Below are positions 22,940 to 25,502 of a stretch of 25,502 nt of DNA, in pieces (within the stretch, counting starts at the first letter, position 1; each line of letters begins with the position of its first letter). A model generated the notes under the pieces. It was not told the origin of the DNA. It ran no database searches and saw nothing but the letters and a program-made list of their open reading frames with translations. The position numbers and the translations under genes were made by a program. Source of the stretch: Saccoglossus kowalevskii (Eukaryota; Hemichordata; Enteropneusta; Harrimaniidae); the NCBI RefSeq assembly GCF_000003605.2, contig NW_003115562.1, positions 1 to 25,502 of the forward strand, given 5' to 3'.

Positions 22940-23440
22940 TCACATTCACAGAACATTCCAGATACACTTTTAGAACATGCTGTGAACATTTTAAGAACAC
23001 GTTTTCAGATCATGTAAAGAACATTCTAGGAACAAGTTCTCAGATCATGTTGAGAACATTCTATGAACACACTCACAGAACATTCCAGATACAATTTTAG
23101 AACATGCTGTGTACATTTTAATAACATGTTTTCTGATCATATTGAGAACATTCTAAAAACACATTCACGGAACATTCCAGATACACTTTGAGAACATATT
23201 GAGAATATTTTAAGAACATGTTTTCAGATCATGTTGAGAACATTTTAAGAACACATTCTCAGATCATGTGGAGAACATTTTAAGAACATGTTCTCAGATC
23301 ATGTTGAGAACATTTTAAGAACACGTTCTCAGATCATGTTGAGAACATTTTAAGAACACATTCACAGAACAATCCAGATACACTTTTAGAACATGTTGAG
23401 AACATTTCAGAAACATGTACATAATGTTCCATAAACACAT
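22940..23440. repeat. 35-bp GAACAT-rich array with higher-order structure
   Basis: The cleanest units have the form TTCTCAGATCATGTTGAGAA followed by CATTTTAAGAACACG. Their GAGAACATTT motif falls at 23236, 23271, 23306 and 23341, exactly 35 bp apart. A second module, AACATTCCAGATACACTTTT, interrupts the series near 22955, 23075, 23170 and 23360, giving a diverged higher-order pattern. Stops occur in all frames and no gene is present. Confidence 0.85.
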
Positions 23441-24100
23441 TCAAAACACTGGTGGTATAATTGAAAATTGTTATTACTTTCAGCCTTAACCACTCTTTGA
23501 TAAAATAGAGCCTTCATAAATGGCAGAACTAAGGAAGCAGTTTGCTGGCAGTGGTAAATCCTAGAAATCATCTACCATAAATCCAATCAAATGTGGAGAT
23601 TCACAGCAAACTGCTATGAATGATGGGAAAATAGTGGAAGAACTGACAGCTCAAGTCACTGAACATATAAGTCATATGAGAATGGAAGAACCAATCACAT
23701 TGATTGACATGGATCACATGTTAAATCATGTGACACAAGAACATAGTAGGAACCAATCACAATTATTTGAATTGATCACATGATATTATTCAGTCACATG
23801 ATGTGTCACATTTAGTAATCTTTGATTGGAAGATACCTACTTAGACCAAGACATGTTTTCTATCCCACGGACACAATGCTTACTCCTAACTAAGCACAAA
23901 ATCTTATTTTAAGTCATCTACTGAAGCATTTTGCAATGTTTTGTTTAATTTGCTTATTTTTTTTATTTCCATGTCAACAGCCTTTATCGTTGCATCCGGC
24001 TACATAGAATACTTTCACAACAGATTCAGTTCCCCCTCCAGGTTTTAATAGTGTGATAGGTTTTTGCTTGAATTCTGACATGTTTTTTGTATATATATTT
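23441..24100. other. non-coding; TCACATGA cluster
   Basis: Three exact TCACATGA octamers (either strand) sit at 23726-23733, 23776-23783 and 23794-23801, with related CACATG nearby. A polypyrimidine tract ending CATGTCAACAG at about 23982 looks like a splice acceptor, but the exon after it has no recognisable coding match. No other feature was recognised. Confidence 0.35.
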
Positions 24101-24469
24101 GCACAGTTCTGATGACAGTCACTTTTAAGTGGAATTCATTATGCAATAAGTAAACATTTGCTATTTCAGCCTTCCCAGCATGCACTGTTCTGATGACAGT
24201 CACTTTTAGTGGAATTCATTATGAAATAAGTAAACATTTGTTGTTATGTAAGCCTTCCCAGCATGCACTGTTCTGATGACAGTCACTTTTAAGTGGAATT
24301 CTTTATGAAATAAGTAAACATTTGTTGTTATGTCAGCCTTCCCAGCATGCACAGTTCTGATGACAGTCACTTTTAAGTGGAATTCATTATGAAATAAGTA
24401 AACATTTGTTGTTATGTGAGCCTTCCCAGCATGCACTGTTCTGATGACAGTCACTTTTAAGTGGAATTC
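24101..24469. repeat. 84-bp tandem array, about 4.4 copies
   Basis: Units begin at GCAC(A/T)GTTCTGATGACAG at 24101, 24182, 24265, 24349 and 24433 (81, 83, 84 and 84 bp). Each contains CACTTTTAAGTG (palindromic), GGAATTC, AAATAAGTAAACATTTG and CCTTCCCAGCATGC. Because 84 is divisible by three, the minus strand has an 82-codon frame of 28-residue repeats (24206-24454), which is probably incidental. Confidence 0.9.
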
Positions 24470-25015
24470 TTCAAAGCTTACTATTTACACCAGATGTATT
24501 TTTGTGAGAAACTTTTCAAGCCTTGCTTAAATACGATATGAAAAAAAAGACAATAATATCTTTGTGAAGGTTGACACTTTTTCTGAAAAGGGAACTAGAA
24601 ATTCCTGTTTTTCCAACAGTCCAATTTTGTTGCATTTTCTTCATTAAACTTGACTAAACCGCAACCAATCTGGAGTTACATTTTAATTCAAACATATTGC
24701 ACTTATATTAATTGAACTATATTTAAACAATAATAAATGACCCACCAAACCATTATAGGTTCTCAGGGAGTTCATTATTGTTATTATTTTGTACCGTTGT
24801 AAATGCTAGTCGATTTGTTGCCACTAAAAATCGGAAAATTTGGAGAAAAATCCACATTGAATAACTGGCCAGTGAATCTGAATAATTTGAAATGTCTTTC
24901 TGGATTTGTTTTTCACAATCTTATATGGCAAATAAGAAACTAAGAAAGAAACTAGTTTTAATCCATCAAATATTATTGTATATTCATTTACATTGCGAGT
25001 GAACGAGTGACTTAC
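24470..25015. other. non-coding, AT-rich
   Basis: No gene, repeat or RNA was recognised. If the candidate exon ending at 25016 is real, this would be its intron on the minus strand. Confidence 0.4.
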
Positions 25016-25195
25016 GTGTAGTGTGAAATAGCATTGTAGTGATTGCCTGAGCGAACAGCACACCGTGACCGGTATGCCGTATCGCTCTTCGTCGCAGTCT
25101 TGCATTTCTGGCTTGCACAACGCTATGCTAGATCGCCACCGTTGACCGACTGGATCGACTGTGCGTAGGGGTGCGCACATAGGGTTCATGTACAT
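25016..25195 (-). CDS. candidate first coding exon (minus strand), unknown product
   Basis: On the minus strand an ATG at 25195, two codons after an in-frame TAG, opens exactly 60 codons up to CTACAC|GTAAGT, a near-perfect donor (exon end 25016, phase 0). The exon is clearly richer in G/C and CpG than its surroundings. The peptide (for example CKPEMQDCDEERYGIPVTV) is Cys-rich, lacks a signal peptide and has no family I recognise. The open frame continues into AT-rich sequence past the donor, which reads as intron. A CpG-rich first exon is plausible, but no homology supports it. Confidence 0.3.
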
Positions 25196-25502
25196 AGTCT
25201 AATCATTGCCCCATCTCATGAGTGTTTTCCAACCATCAATGTAGATGTTATTGACAACTGTACAAGGGGATTTGACAAATACTTTGAAGGCAAACGAAAC
25301 TTACAGGCGTAGAGCGCGAATGAACATGACCGGGAAGCTAGTGGGTGTTAGCCATCCGAGAAGGAGAACCAACAGTGATTTTAATCTCACTGTATAAATA
25401 AACAGATACACACCTGAGAACACGGATACTTCCATTTATTTATGCAAACTGTGCCGGACCGTTACATTTACTGTGAGTCACACCGAGAAAATACATTCAC
25501 GT
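25196..25502. other. flanking sequence, possible promoter region
   Basis: CpG-containing sequence with a TATAAATA-like motif at about 25393 on the + strand and an ACT|GTGAGT donor-like site near 25471. If the minus-strand exon at 25195 is real, this is its 5' region. No coding sequence was recognised before the window ends. Confidence 0.3.

Noticed and set aside
23476-23560. Exon 2 for the 22406 exon after the TTATTACTTTCAG acceptor
   Set aside because: All three frames hit stops within eight codons, so it cannot be an internal coding exon as read. A 3' UTR exon remains possible.
23950-24045. Short exon after the polypyrimidine tract at ~23982
   Set aside because: One frame is open (FIVASGYIEYFHNRF), but it needs a phase that does not match the 22471 donor, and the following donor (CAG|GTTTTA) is poor.

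Overview
The window is animal nuclear DNA, AT-rich, repeat-dense and intron-type, with no prokaryotic gene organisation. Two families of animal retrotransposon debris (BEL/Pao), a tandem C2H2 zinc-finger exon with a splice acceptor, MITEs, a Helentron/'pearl'-like element and several minisatellites suggest a marine invertebrate (lophotrochozoan or non-vertebrate deuterostome). The species cannot be fixed from the sequence.

Layout. 1-500: intergenic, with a 4-copy ~36-bp tandem repeat. 510-3590: a decayed BEL/Pao retrotransposon on the + strand, with RT, RNase H, integrase and DUF5641-like remains and no recognisable gag. 3908-~9530: a second, different BEL/Pao copy in the same orientation, with gag, zinc knuckle, protease, RT, RNase H, a DUF5641-like tail and a probable 3' LTR. 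Its integrase has been deleted, its RT catalytic box is damaged, and its protease is split by an inserted non-autonomous DNA element (~5421/5465-6050). 9531-10320: an unrecognised open frame and a fragment of the same inserted repeat family.

10321-11767 (minus strand): the only confident host gene part, a terminal exon encoding a 16-finger C2H2 protein. It contains six fingers that are identical in protein sequence on an 84-bp period, and one homopolymer frameshift. 11768-16000: mostly non-coding, with hairpins, a fold-back element and fragments of dispersed repeats. 16010-17270: an abrupt GC-rich block with broken frames. 17316-17808: a second Helentron/pearl-like copy. 17.8-19.3 kb: diverged repeats.

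The right-hand third holds three candidate 5' exons, recognised only from ATG/TATA/donor signals: minus strand ending at 19333, plus strand 22406-22471, and minus strand 25195-25016. The plus-strand one lies 150 bp downstream of a near-palindromic RFX X-box and an ETS site, a layout typical of ciliary genes. Between and around them are a 41-bp minisatellite (20044-20519), two abutting MITE-like elements sharing a target site (22525-22800), a 35-bp GAACAT-rich array (22940-23440), a cluster of TCACATGA boxes and an 84-bp tandem array (24101-24469).

The genes do not form a pathway. The picture is a repeat-rich stretch around one zinc-finger gene, possibly with promoters of two or three neighbouring genes. 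No bacterial-style defence or biosynthetic system is present.
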